Positions 45,908 through 58,770 of a stretch of DNA of 64,000 bases are shown here, one piece after another. Positions within the stretch are counted from its first letter, which is position 1. Each line of letters starts with the position of its first letter. The translations under genes and the position numbers were made by a program. The stretch lies in NCBI GenBank assembly GCA_907163375.1, contig CAJQUW010009224.1, positions 186,001 to 250,000 of the forward strand. Direction: 5' to 3'. This stretch comes from Prostheceraeus crozeri (taxonomy: Eukaryota; Platyhelminthes; Polycladida; Euryleptidae). The notes beneath the pieces were generated by a model, which saw nothing but the letters and a program-made list of their open reading frames with translations, was not told where the DNA came from and searched no databases.

Positions 45908-46248
45908 CTTGTAGTATCATGATGTCTGCTTGTTGCAAGCATTGATATACGCGATCGCAGCATGCACAGTGAGATATCTCTGAATTGCTATGGTTGCACT
46001 CTAACTAACTGTTAAAATCGATTGTCAGCTAACAATGAGGCAAAGCATAAGTATCTGTCTTAATCAACTCGTACATTTAACAAATTGCTAGTCAACAATC
46101 TGTTAACTATAACAAGTGGTTAAAGCACTGCATACGATCTTTAGTAAATTTCTTAGCACTAAAATTACTAAATTAGTAAATTTCTTAACACTTCCACTGA
46201 CAGAGCTGTTACTTTTTGTTACGCTGACAATTTGTTAACTTAACATAA

Positions 46249-47218
46249 AAAATGAATCCGCCCATCGCGAAGGAGCTACAGAGCATCATGTAGATGAATA
46301 TGTGAGCTCAATATTTTGTGGAATTCTTGTATTAACGTCTACTTGATTCTTGAAGACCGAAAAAGTTCACTATCATCTGAATTAATAATGTGAATTTCAT
46401 AAAATTGATTTACTTTTTCAAGATAAAAATATCAGCATTGATGATGTCCGATAGTTCAGTTCCATAAGCTTCGAGAGAATATAATAGCAGGATTTTCAAG
46501 CAGTTGGGAGGTCGCAACCAATTTTATGTTGCTTTGCGAGCTCTTTTTATCAGAGAACGAATTAGTTCAGCAGTCAAAAAAGACGGTCACATTTACGACA
46601 CGCGAATGTTTAGTTGTCATGACCTTATTCAATAACTTCATAATAGTTCCACAGAAAATACCACCCAGAGTTCAATTACTTGAATATCAATTTTCTCGTT
46701 GATTAGTTGATATTAGTACATGACTAAAAGGGTTTATTATAAATATTTGATTAAAAGAGATTGGAACTCCATAAACTCTTCTAATATTCACTAGCCAAAC
46801 AAATCAGATGAATAACAACAGAAAACGGCATCAATAATTATAGCTATCAAATTACTATTGCCATTAGATTTTACTGTAGTAAAGATTATCATATTAATAA
46901 CGATCCTTATTGGGGCCCTTTGCACTATGACGTGAATAACATGATATCTGTACCAAACGCCCTGCAACTTTTCTTATGAATTCAAATATTACGGTACCTG
47001 TGCATGTAGACCGTCGAATGCATATCCATAATTGGCTGTCCTGCTTGATTCTGCACTACTTTGTTTTAAAGATTTGAGGGTAGAAAATTATCTTTACAAG
47101 ATCATGAAATTAGGTCGTTGGATTCCATAGGATTCCACATAAACGATATGCAGTTATAAATTTTAGTTGTTTAAACCTTCTAACAAGGGCGCTTTATAGT
47201 GCACTTACCGCATTAAGC
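46249..47218. other. Unassigned intergenic DNA
   Basis: AT-rich sequence, no recognised feature. Confidence 0.5.
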
Positions 47219-47290
47219 AGGGATGTGGAGCAGTAGACGGTTGGAGTCGGAGTCAAAAAGTGCCACGCCTGGAGTCGCAATTTTCCACTC
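47219..47290 (+). mobile_element. Solitary hAT-like terminal sequence
   Basis: Starts CAGGGATGTGGAG and then carries GGAGTCGGAGTC, as the left end of the hAT element at 32659. A matching inverse end was not found downstream in the next several hundred bases, so this is probably a truncated relative of that element. Confidence 0.55.
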
Positions 47291-48199
47291 AATGTTCAAA
47301 CTTATAAATGCAGTTTTTGTCAGAAACTTTGATATTTAATCTTCGGTAAAATTTCTTTTGTACATCTTACAGTATCAAGTTTAGCTTGCATGTGCACTGC
47401 ACAGTTTACAATGGTTATTGTCATATTCTGCATTACAGATATGTCAGATTTATGGCATGACATCGATATTTCCATAAAACCAACGGAACGCTATTCTATT
47501 AAGGAATGTCTCTTTTCAATAGATTGACGACGTTATCTTCATTTCAATGTCTTTACTAATCGCTTATTACTCAACTTAATGCTTTTCAAACATTGTTTTT
47601 TTCTTCGTCTTGATACTTTTTGGTGTAGACCTGAATAAAGCACGATGATCAATGACGCAAATTGTGATTAAAGTTACTGGCACTTAGTGACCAATTGAAA
47701 GCAATTGTTGACAATGAAGAGGCATTTGTGGGATGGCTGTGCAGCGAATAATCAATTGCAAATAACACATCGCATAACGGGCAGACCTCACACAAACAAT
47801 TATCTTGGTACTCATCACTTACACTTCCGAAAAATGGAAAGTGGCGGTTATTACATAGTAGTGGTCGATTCGTCAAACACCTCGTCAGGGTAGCGGTCCA
47901 TTGCCGTTACCGTTCTATTGCGTGTGGTAGTCTATTACAGATTTTACGGTAAGAATGAACAGCATGGGCTATATAACTGAGTGACTTTGTATGTTCTAAA
48001 ATCAAATGTAGGTGATGTAGGCTAATTGTAGGGATTCTGCGAAATGTTGCTAATCTACAAACATCTATAAGGCATCTTCAACCTGATACTTTTGCATTAT
48101 AGGAAAAGCATTTCATGAAAGATGTAGGCTACTCTTCCTCAAAAATGTTTCTTTAATATTCTCCGATGGTAAATACGCCTCAATGCATAGTTTCAGAAG
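47291..48199. other. Unassigned intergenic DNA
   Basis: No feature recognised; open frames around 47649-47893 have no family resemblance. Confidence 0.5.
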
Positions 48200-48207
48200 G
48201 ATACAAA

Positions 48208-48764
48208 TAGGGCCCCTACCGGTCTCACACCGGATCGGCTCATGGGCATGAGCCGGGATCCGATAACTACGTGTGTGATCCGAGAGCCGATGAGTAATGA
48301 TGCGAGATTCGGTGTAATCCGGTAATGAAGTTTATACTATATGTATAACTAATGAAGATTTTACTATATGTTAGCACCAAATTCGTTGGCCGATCAACAG
48401 TAAACCTGAACCGTTCGCAATAACTCACATGAACACATAATTAATCACATGCAATCTTTCTAATCGCCAAAGAAAGAAAGTATAGCCTTTCAATCAACTG
48501 TATGAAAGGTACTTATAGTAGAGCGAAACCTGCTTCTTTCCATAGTAAAACTTTAAAGCAACACCGGAATTCATTATGTGTCTATTTCAAGTTGCAAACA
48601 TAAACTTTTATCTTAGCTTGCTGGTTCAACAAAGTAAACCTACTATAAAGTTATCGGATCATTTACCGGTTCATCGGATCGGCTCATTCCCATGATCCGG
48701 AGCCGATCTGATAGCAGTTATCGGATCATGAGCCGAATGATCCGGTGATCCGATGGGAGCCCTA
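48208..48764. mobile_element. hAT-type MITE with near-perfect 8-bp target duplication
   Basis: The left end TAGGGCCCCTACCGG and the inverse right end TAGGGCTCCCATCGG match at 12 of 15 positions. Flanks are GATACAAA (48200-48207) and GATACAAG (48765-48772). Both subterminal regions are packed with GATCCG, CGGATC and GAGCCG words in both orientations, while the middle is AT-rich and without an ORF. Confidence 0.8.
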
Positions 48765-48772
48765 GATACAAG

Positions 48773-49561
48773 TGAAAACATTTGACTTTATATGACAACA
48801 AGACGTCTCATCACATATCTCAGGTCTCCTGGAAAGTCCAGATGGAGCATCTGTGATTCACTTTACAGTCTGTTGTGCTTGAATTCTACTGCTACATAAC
48901 AGTAGAGCAAAATATTTTTAATTGCTGAACTTGGGTGCGTTGAGCCACCCAGTAGGTAAATTGAGCCATGTATTTATGCACCATAGTATCGTGAAATTGT
49001 TTTGATATATGCCGGTCTACATAGCGTTAAAACTTTTCATCGTGAAAGACATCTTAGAAATCGCATACTCAATAAAAAATAGTATATTAACATTCATTCA
49101 ATAGATCATTTCTAGGATGTAATTTCCTAAGCTTTGCGATCGGCCCATCACCAAGGTGTACATCTCAAAAATTTCCTTATCACCTCTTTAGGGAATATGC
49201 CTGCCACTCATTTAGGCAATAACAAAACTGCGTCCGAACTGCTGAGAGCCGCTTACTATGGCTTCGATGCACTGTGAGTAAAAGAATGGAATGCATATTA
49301 ATAAAAAAAATACTATTCAGTGCACCTTGATTTGTTGTCTCACCTTTTTTCCTCAAGACATTTTCCTCAGGTTTCAGAGTTCGGTTGTAATCAGTGAAAG
49401 TTAAAAATAATGAAGAAAGACATCACAAAAACATGCCCTCATTCAGATCTGGAAACGGTGCGGCTGTCTCTTTCAAATTCTTTGCTCATTTGTATATTTA
49501 GCTTATACGTGTAATGCATGTATATTACAGCTTAAATAAATAAATGAACCTTAGTTAGTTA
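48773..49561. other. Unassigned intergenic DNA
   Basis: Near 48930-48970 the segment GGGTGCGTTGAGCCACCC followed by GTAAATTGAGCCATG resembles a transposon terminal repeat, but no partner was found. Confidence 0.4.
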
Positions 49562-49675
49562 GTGTTTAGCAAGAATGCAGAGTGTATAAAAGTTTTACGT
49601 TTGACCAGACCAAGGCTTGAAACAAGTTCTCCCGGACGCAGAGCGAACACTCTACCACAAGGCCACAGCGCCGGT
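49562..49675 (-). repeat. tRNA-derived SINE (family A), inverse copy
   Basis: The minus strand reads CCGGCGCTGTGGCCTTGTGG, then GAGTGTTCGCTCTGCGTCCG and ends near GCATTCTTGCTAAACAC, matching the head of the copy at 13650 with scattered changes. Confidence 0.8.
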
Positions 49676-52600
49676 TACACGCATATTACAGTAAAATATC
49701 AAAATCGTCAATATTGCGCTGTTTAATGCCAGTCGTAGATGACATCCAAATCAGAGTCCACCTTAAAACCTAGACCCGGCCAGACAGGCCGATTCACATT
49801 ACTTATAACATTACTCTCTCTCTCTCTCTCTCTCTCACTCGCACAAATTGCATTCCACATTCCCACTTCATTTAAACTTTAAACCGTGAATAAAAACCTG
49901 TAAGGAAATTTGAGATAACATCTCGAAAAATGTTTTTGAAGCACGCCATGTATTTTTGACCGTTGAGAATAATATCAGCCATTCAAACATAAAATGAACT
50001 GAAGATTTCTTCTCTGTCCATGTTTGATTGGACAACTAAGTTGATTGGACATGATATTTTGTTCGGTCAGTGATCTTACATCGTAGATCAAAGTGGAATA
50101 TGAAATACTTTGAAAATTATCTTCCGTGATTTGTCCGCTTGCTCAAATCCTTTGTCATTTTTCATTCTCTGTGATTTTAGAAACCGCAACTTTTGCTAAT
50201 TTGAATGCAGTGATGCATTTCTGCACGATTTATTCACTGAATTTGCACAAGGGATTCCACGTAAGCCGGTAACCTCATTGAACACTTGAAATTCACCTAA
50301 ACGCAAAGCACTTGGTAAAATGTAAATAGATGCTCATTGTCAGTAGCAACTTTTTGTGTTACAAGACAGTGAAACTAAGCCAATGCTGCCAAGAGCAACT
50401 TAATACCTTATTTTCTTAAAATTTCGCCAACTGGCCTTTTCAAGAGATTCAGTTTTTGGCTATCAGCAATCACCAGTTCCTCAGAGGACCGGTTAGAAGC
50501 AATCCGGTTGAGAAAATAGGATACTTCGTTTCCCTTATAGCTTTTTCTTCATTGCTTCAAATAGAACGTCGTAGACATGTATTTTCATGACAATGGTACC
50601 TAAATGACCGCTGCTTCTAGTGAATGACAAAGGATGTTACCGGCAGCATAAATATTCACGGTTACTATCATTTCCCTTTATATCAAATCTTTTTAAAATA
50701 ACTCACAATATGCCACTTGGCGTCACAAATCTACATCTATTGCATGTTTCAGCAATTTGATTCTTTCAAATTTCTGGCAATCGGCGCACAGACGAGCGAC
50801 TGAAATTGCCATCAAAAATAGCTGCTCTCCATTCTATTAATGAAATGGAATTCTATTAATGAATCTATGGACTTCAGTGGGATTATATAATCCAGCGTTT
50901 AATTGAGTGTGAGCTTCCTGTATATTTTGTCAATTTGATGTTGTTGCATTGCTCTGATCACACACAGAGATGTTGATTCAACCGTTAGCAAGGTTGTTAA
51001 TGACCTCGGATTCTCATGAAAATCATGTTAGCATGTCAACGATTTAATCTGACTCAATCAATCTGAATTCGAGTGTATTTCTTAAAGTGAAACACCGGTC
51101 CATATTTAATATTTCATTCCATGATCGGCGCACGCTGCCACATGATAATGGTAAATGGAATAATTGGAGTCTTGAATTGTAAAAACGTCTAAATCAGTTC
51201 CCTCCATCATGTTTACTTTTGCTCTCCGTATTTGTCTCTGACCAGATGAGCAAGGACTGAAGTTAGATAGAAGGGTTATCGACTTTCATGCGTTAGAGAA
51301 ATACACACCATTGTGTCAGCTACGTATTGAAGTTGCATGCTAATTGACGATCTCAGGCGATAACTCCAAATATTGACTGCTACCGAGTCTTTGTAGGCAG
51401 ATTTGTGTCACCAGACCTTGTGTATGCTTCGATACATTGGATGGGCTTTGCTCCTCTCGACTGAGAGGACTTTGCGATCTAGCAAAACTAGATTTCATGC
51501 TTTCAATAGACATCGTCGCATTTACGTCGCACCTATTTCAAGTAGGCCTATTATACACAGCGATTTGAAAATCAGAAAATACAAGTCTACTGTCTGTTGA
51601 CAATATTGTTTTGAAGGGGCCTACTGCGTAATATTGAACATACACTAATTCACTCGTATTTGGCATAGCATCAAAATAAATTGTCAGTAGTTATGTAAAT
51701 GCAAACGGATTTGGTAGAAAATAAATATGACTAAATAGGGAAAGATAATACGCAGAAAGGCAGCAATTATGCGTTTTTTCCTCAAAAACGTTCTGATGGT
51801 CCTAACAGAGAGAGGCTCCCACTCCCATGTTTTCTGTTTTCTCTATCTTTCTCTGATATGAATGATGACCATGCATTGTGGAGGATTAAAATTCGCTTAT
51901 TTAACAGTTTGATGGATTCGACACACTTGCGGAAGGTCATGAAGGTCTCGTGCTTTCATCGAGATCGAACATTCCTGCATGATATTGATGAACAATCTAC
52001 TGGATTTTTCGATGGATATCTTCTACCATCTGGCGCCGATGGACTGACGAGAATTCGGAACTGTGTCCCCAAATGCTCTTTCTGTCATTCACGACTGACT
52101 CGAATGCCGGTTCTGTAAAGTGCACAGTCGAAATATATCTTTTCTTCGCTATTTCCTATGTATAGAAGTAGATATTGAAAGTGAAATGAAAACCATTCAA
52201 GGACACTAGAAAGTCACGTGAGAGAGTGGAGGGGCCGCTAATGTCCATCTACACATACTTGCACGGAGCAACCATCAGAGTTGAAGAAACTGCGTTAATT
52301 TGGCAGCCAGACCTCCGCTGAACGTCGGCGGTTTCGCTTTTTGAAGTTCACAAGAAATAGACGGCGGTAAACACGAACCAAAGTTGGTTCGTCTATTAAT
52401 TACTATTCATTATCTTTGATCAAGTTCAGTCATACTGTAGCATTATCAACCTCTGCGCGCAGTTTAAGACCTATATACTCTTCTTTAGGAACACTTTCAT
52501 TCAACATTTGAGAGAATTAAATCATCAAGTACCTACATATATCAATCTGGTGAGATAAGTGATTTATTATCAAAATACCCATGTTCTCTAAGCATTATCA

Positions 52601-52830
52601 AGAAAGGAGAAAATGGAATAAAATTATTGAAATTGACAATTATTTATAGAGGCACCATCTAAGCAATAATTTGCACATGAAATGGCAGACAACTATATGG
52701 AATGATGTTGTCGCTTAGGCGCCTAATGCCGGAGCGGCGTTAGCAAGATGAAATACCCGGAGGTGTCGAATTGATGCCACAGAAAAAGGTGCAGGTTAGA
52801 AGACGAGTGGGCCGGTCTAGTAGGGCGACT
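49676..52830. other. Unassigned intergenic DNA with a CT microsatellite
   Basis: Apart from the CT run no repeat or gene is clear. Open frames at 51403-51600 and 51858-52118 have no recognised family; the second contains several Cys and His (NCVPKCSFCHSR), not enough to name a zinc finger. Confidence 0.45.
49814..49836. repeat. (CT)n microsatellite
   Basis: About eleven CT units in a row. Confidence 0.95.
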
Positions 52831-53453
52831 TGCCGGTGCAACAGTCTAAAGTTGCTCCCTGACCAAAGTTACTCCCCAACTTTGGCCTAGGCTAAAGTTA
52901 CTCTTTCCAGGCCAAAGTTACTCTCTTTTTATGACGCTGTTTTCTTTGTTTATTTCAATTTTTCCAATATACATCAGGGTTACTTTGTCAATCTAAGCCG
53001 GCCGGATACGAATCTCGAATTAGATTTCAGAAATAAGAAGTTACTAAGTCGGAATGCGAATAAAAAGTATAGCAGCTTGACTTCCTAAGATAGTGGAACC
53101 TAAGGCTGCTTAAACACAACTTTTAGCAGCCTAATTTACTGACAATAATAGCTTCTCCGACACATAAAGTTATATTTTAGCAAGTTTTGTGTGGAAATCA
53201 TGCAGTATTGATGGAAATCTTTACAAAGAAACCAAAAATATTTTTACCAGAAAATTACGAATTTCAAACCATTGAAATTGTAAAATCGATGTTTCTTAAC
53301 AATTACCGCTTGATGGGAGGATTTGGAATGCAAACGGCACGTCAGAAGAGAATTTTACATCATGTGACATAGGCTCAAGTTACTGGTAGTAACTTGTTCC
53401 TGGGGGGGGGGAGTAACTTTGGTAGGGAATAATTTTAGCCCGGCACGCCGGCA
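52831..53453. mobile_element. Unclassified inverted-repeat element with CAAAGTTACTC repeats
   Basis: The left end region (TGCCGG, then CTAAAGTTGCTCCCTGACCA and AAGTTACTCC) matches the inverse of the right end region (TGCCGG, then CTAAAATTATTCCCTACCA and AAGTTACTCC). At least three further AAAGTTACTC copies follow within 60 bases on the left. The inside has an open frame (53187-53372) of unknown family and a run of ten G at 53402-53411. No target duplication was found, so the boundaries are approximate. Confidence 0.6.
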
Positions 53454-56400
53454 TCGATTCGATGTGATAAATTTCGGAAATCCTTCAGAACTTTAAATAG
53501 GATCCTGGTTCTTGACTAGGTCCACCGTCCCAGCTACACCCTCATGATCTGTCGTACACTCACTAAGTATTTTGCGTACATATATTTAGAAGTTTTTTCA
53601 TCCAGCATAACAGCAGAATTATACAAAATTTGTCGAGACGTACATTCGTGCATATATCATTTTGACGAATGAACAACACAATTCCACAAGTGCTGGAAGC
53701 ACTTACAATGATATTAACGAACTACAACGAGCAATAGATGATTTCAGAGCCACAGCTAAAAAATTCCATTACGATTTTCCGCAATTCACAACTATTCCAT
53801 TTTAATTCTATTATTTCATCATCACTATCACCAAGATTAGATGTTCGAATTGATAGGATGTCATAAGGACCCAATCTCATGCTGCTACTTTAGCTGTGCT
53901 TTTTATGTTTAAATCTGCAATAATTATTTACGCAACTATAGTGCAAAAGTATTTATTTTTATTGCATTTTTCGAGATCTACATGTCTAAGCAAGAGCCTG
54001 CAGGGCGAGGTCATAGTTTGTTGATCAAGACTAATGCAACCCTTTCGCAAACAAAGTGAAATTCATTACATTGTCGGAAGTCACCATGACACACTCTGCA
54101 CGCACGATTCAAACGTGCTCCAAAGATCTCTTTCAAATCGTGGCTGCAGTGAACAATTCATGTATGACGCACTCTGCACGTATTGGTCGCGAAAGTGCGA
54201 AGATGGACAAATTTACACGAGTTGCATGCGTAGCTTCATATTTTACAGGATCCGCAGATTATGACCATCAGAATTTTATATGTCATAATTCTGCCTCTAT
54301 TTGTTATGGAATTGTAGATATCAACGGTATTTCTTGAGATTTCCATGTAGAATTTAGAAACTATTTAGGATGAAGAGCGTTCTATGTGCTCATGTAATTC
54401 AATGGAAGCGTGTAATAAAGAAAGTTTATTGCTTACTTTGAAATTAATGATCACATTGGAAAGCATTAACCCTAATATGGAATCAATTATAGTAGACAAT
54501 ATTTTACTGTGAAATGTAAGATTATTTATCATCCTCCAAACATTTCATGCAGACTTAAGATGCATTCATCAGAATAGACTGAAAATATTTGATTTCACAT
54601 GAAGCGACTTGGCTTAATATCACAGTTAGTCATCCACCAACTTGCTTGAATTCCGCAGAATATGTGTGCTTAGAAGATTTGATGTTGACTTTTACTCTGA
54701 ACCTTGATGACACTCAGCCGTTTATTCTGTATATAAATCTCAAAATCCTTAATTTTTTGTCACCATCGATGAAAAGAACGAGGGAAAAGCTCTAAAAGAT
54801 AGAAATATACTTTTAACATTTCTACATTGTATTTATTTCCTTGCCAAACGATTCTCAGTTAAATATCGCTTTCCCAAGTCTATTGACTCTCCGGTAGAAC
54901 GTTTATCCATTCATTTTAGCTGCCAGCCGTCGCTGGAAGTGTCATTGCGGACGAGTGGTACAAATATAACGTGATGGAAGCTGAATGTCATTTAATCTTT
55001 ATTGAAATTTAGAATCCTGACGGGCCAAATTCATCACAAAACTTTCAGTCACTGCGCACATTTCTAAGCATCTGTACAGCGTCAGCAGTGAGTAGGAGAT
55101 TCAATTTCATTTCAAAGATGAACAGTTGAATTGCGATCGGTTTTGGAAAAGTGATTGAGTTATGTGGAGCATGAAGTAAAAACGCACATCGCGTGCGAGT
55201 TTCTATCGAATTTGTGCTCAGACGAATACATTAAATCTGACAGTTTATCATTGGGAGAAGAGACAGCTGCTTCACAAAAATGCAAATTAAATGGGAACTG
55301 TGTTTTCTCATGAATCATTTGGTGTGAAAAGAAAAGGGATAATAAATTCTCCTAATGATTGCGCAGTTTTTATTGACCTAAGATCTTGGGATCTCCAAGA
55401 GCAAATTCCCAATATTTGGGTTCTATCTAGGTGCATCTAGGTTCAATGATGATATATAAAGTCATTGTGTAAAGTAGTCCGCATGAAGGGTATGAAAGGG
55501 TTCATGCGATGAAGACCCGAAAATTAAAGCACAAATTTCTGGAATTATTGTTATATATGTATTTTCTTTATAAATTATTTGACTCAATTTAACAAAGTTA
55601 ACCAAAACTGAATTTCAATGCAAATAGGAATGCTAGAAAAGATTAGTTCTGGCATAGATTATTTGTCTCATATGAAAGTACGAACTTTTAAAAAAGCGCT
55701 CTGTAGTGTGGATGGGCACGTGCTGGAGATACGAAAGCGTACAATTGATCAAATGCTACGATAGATATAATATCACGAGAATATTTCAGGTATACCAAAT
55801 GCTTCACTTAAAAATTGGAATGATAGATAAAGGCATCTATAGGTTCATGTTTACTAGGGATAAAATAAATAATTATCAAATGACTAGTAGAGCATCGGAA
55901 AACTCTTTTAAAAATTTGCAGTAAAAGATCTTTTTTCATTGAAATTTTTAATTTCAAGCAGTCTGCAGGAACTTTTATAAGAGTTGAAACATCAACCAAT
56001 GGACGTCAGATTCCACAAATTCGCAGTCGTGTTTGAGAAATTCAAGTTTACAGTTAAAAATGATTCCTTTGTGAAGTTTGCGGATCCAACTTATTAGCTT
56101 CGATGAAGCGAAGTAAATCAGTTTTATTTTGTCACTACCTGATCGAATTTGTTGCGCTTATCACAGATATATACTTCATTTTTCAACACTATGGAAATAA
56201 AAACGGTGATATTGCAACATATTCATGTACAAAATTGTCAACTTTCTTAGAATTAGAAATACTGTAAAATTGATGATATATCGTCAATTGATATTCTGTA
56301 GCTTGCATGTCCAAGTGTTTATGTCACAGCAATCGTACTCCTCTTAGAGAGAGGTCGCGAAAGATAAATTTGATGAATACAATGGCGCATTTTTCTCTTC

Positions 56401-58532
56401 AAAAGTTAGTTGGGCATATAAATTTTGCTTCAAAACTACAGAATACATGAAAAATAAAGAGAAATTCAAAGATATTTTTGAAATTCTATGAAAAAATTGA
56501 CACGTTAAGAATTTTTCTAAAGCTTATTTCTTGGATTATCTATCTATTTTCTGTTTTATCAAATAAGAGTTGCAGTGCATTTATTGTTAAATTCATCGTC
56601 TTTAATCGCGCATTCATCGTTTCATCATAACAGTGAGATATTATTTTTGTTCATTTCGATGCTATATTAAATTTAGTTAACTTGTTCGATTTCATACAAT
56701 TAGACATACACTTCAGAATAGTGTAAAAAGTGGCAGGCAAATTGTTTATGCTGTTTTTATATTGTTTATGAGCCCTGTCATTGATCACCGTCCATGTATT
56801 GAAGGAGACTGCTGCACTTCATGGTTTATATCATCAAAGAGAACATCGGAAATAAATAATGCTTCCGAGTAGCATGAGTAGAATTAAGAAGTACAGGTAA
56901 AATGCTTATTCGCATACTGTTGGCCTTCCACTGTAGGCAATCAATGAGTGAATAAAACAATAGACATCCAAACTCTTTTAAAGTTATTACCAATCATTAG
57001 CCACAGCACCAGCTTTCGCATTTGCTCCAAACATCCTCTTACACTTGTATGCCTTGGTCATGACACAAGCCTACTGCAGAAGGTAGTCTCTCTGCAATAT
57101 AGTGTGCTCGCGGCATTGAAATGATATTATCATCACATTTTAGAAACAAACTATATCGTTTTGTAATGTTTCTAAAGCAACTTTGATTTAAATGATATAT
57201 AGATGCGTCATGATAGCAGATCTAAGCGAGAATATGCAAGCAAAAAATGTAATTCCTCTTATCATTTTGTTAGAACAATACAAAAAGCCCAAGCATCGAT
57301 AAAATCTATTACACTGCAAAAGAGAATGAAATTGTGCCAACCTCCTTGGGATATACATGCAACATAACAGTTTTCCAAAATCCGTGAGCTCAAACCGAGT
57401 TCGAGTTTTCTCACGTTCATGATAAGGACTCTGACCTGACTTTCAGCCTGAATCCGAACCCTTGGGTTCGAGTTTCGGGGTTGGGTTCCAGATCGCGATC
57501 GGATTGGGTTTTTTTGTGGGATCGCTCTTATGTAATCTGAAGTAATTGACAGTTAAATAATTTTTGTGAATTTTAGACTAATTTGAAAAGCCGCATCATT
57601 TTTTCGTGCACAATAGATGGTCATTTTTAGGAAATACCGAAATTTCATGCTTAGAAAATGATGTGATCTTCTTAGAAACATACCGCAATAAGACAGATAG
57701 GACCAAAAGAGCTACAATAAAAAATGTAAATTTAAATCGCATCATATGAATATTGCAGTTATCATATTCTGGTGAATCAAGACATCAAAGATCTGATGGG
57801 GATCTTTCCATCACAGATTCATTGTGCTAGCGTTTTCTGCCTGATACAAAATGCTGACTTTCAACATGTCAAATTCCTTCTAACGTGAAGAACAAGACAT
57901 TGACACCTGGCAATTAATTTATATTTCATTGACATAATTTTCTTGCGTTTCGTCTGCAAGCAACTGAAATACAAAGATGATCTTTTACCAGCGATCAAAG
58001 TGCATGTAACACATCGTCATGACAGCCGACCTAAAACTTTTTCTATTTCTCTCGAAAGGCCACTGGAGACAAGAATATACAAACAATTCAAAAGCATTCA
58101 GGCTGTACAATTTTGACCACCTGTAGAGACACACTGAAAAAACATGTGATAGACTTTAGATTCTTCGTTGAATGTAGTTTCTGTGGATGTGAATGAAGTT
58201 AACTTGAAATATATGACTTAGTATTTACAACAAAACATATCTGCATGTCTATCAATCCAGTAATAATCCCCCATTTTCCATGAATATACATGTATCAGAA
58301 TTCGTTGCTTTTCTTCTCGAAACCTTTCAATAGAATAAACCTATTAAAGTTTATATACAGTAAGTACATGGAGTAATCAGAAACTACTTCATCAAAGTAA
58401 TTTTTTTAGTCAAAGAATGAATTCCATAAAATTGACAAAGACCTTCAAATTAGGTGGGTGTTCCCTGCAATAAGATTATGAAAACTTTTCGAATAAAGAT
58501 CGTAGGTTACTCCGAAAGTTCTTAAGTCATGT
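53454..58532. other. Unassigned intergenic DNA
   Basis: About 5 kb of AT-rich sequence without a recognised gene, RNA or transposon. A patch at 57385-57515 is rich in GGGTTCG/CGAACCC words in both orientations and may be a decayed terminal repeat. Open frames at 54034-54337, 54589-54795 and 55706-55924 show no family motif. Confidence 0.45.
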
Positions 58533-58770
58533 GTAGTTTACCATTTTGCTTGTGAGGCTGATCCTCGCCCTACCTACATTGGTAGAACCTTACGACACAT
58601 GAATGCCAAGAGTTAAAGAGCACAATGTACGAACATCGGCTGTCTCTATGTAGCAGTAGGTCTGAAACTTTCAAAATCCTAGCTCAAACCTCTAATTATA
58701 GCTTTGATTTAAATATTATGGAGGCTTTGTGCATAAAAAATTAAATCCTTATCAGACGACTGAATCACGA
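58533..58770 (+). pseudogene. GIY-YIG endonuclease-type retroelement fragment, second copy
   Basis: In pieces, the plus strand reads FACEADPRPTYIGRTLRHMN (GIY-YIG core, YIGRT) followed by a shifted KEHN-like segment, then ETFKILAQTSNYSFDLNIME with ALCIKKLNP, the usual tail of this domain in Penelope-like elements. Stops and shifts show it is dead. No RT is visible upstream. Confidence 0.65.

Larger units (their letters stand above)
42736..46248. mobile_element. PIF/Harbinger DNA transposon with two convergent genes
   Basis: The left end TTATGTTAAGTTAACAAAT (42736-42754) is found exactly inverted at the right end (46230-46248). Between them are a nuclease gene on the plus strand and a Myb-like gene on the minus strand, the standard two-gene layout of PIF/Harbinger elements. 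The length, about 3.5 kb, fits. A 3-bp target duplication could not be fixed: the flanks read TTA on the left and TAA on the right depending on where the end is set. The left end is also part of a local inverted repeat (42724-42842). Confidence 0.88.

Noticed and set aside
45228-45922. Plus-strand frames opposite the Myb-like gene
   Set aside because: The minus-strand frame has a clear Myb/SANT domain and full length; the plus frames are its antisense shadows.
51858-52118. Open frame with a Cys/His-rich end as a zinc finger protein
   Set aside because: Ligand spacing does not fit a known finger class and there is no supporting context.
54034-54337. Two overlapping open frames as a gene
   Set aside because: Both frames are open over the same bases, neither has a family motif, and a short repeat (TGACACACTCTGCACGC-like) inflates the length.
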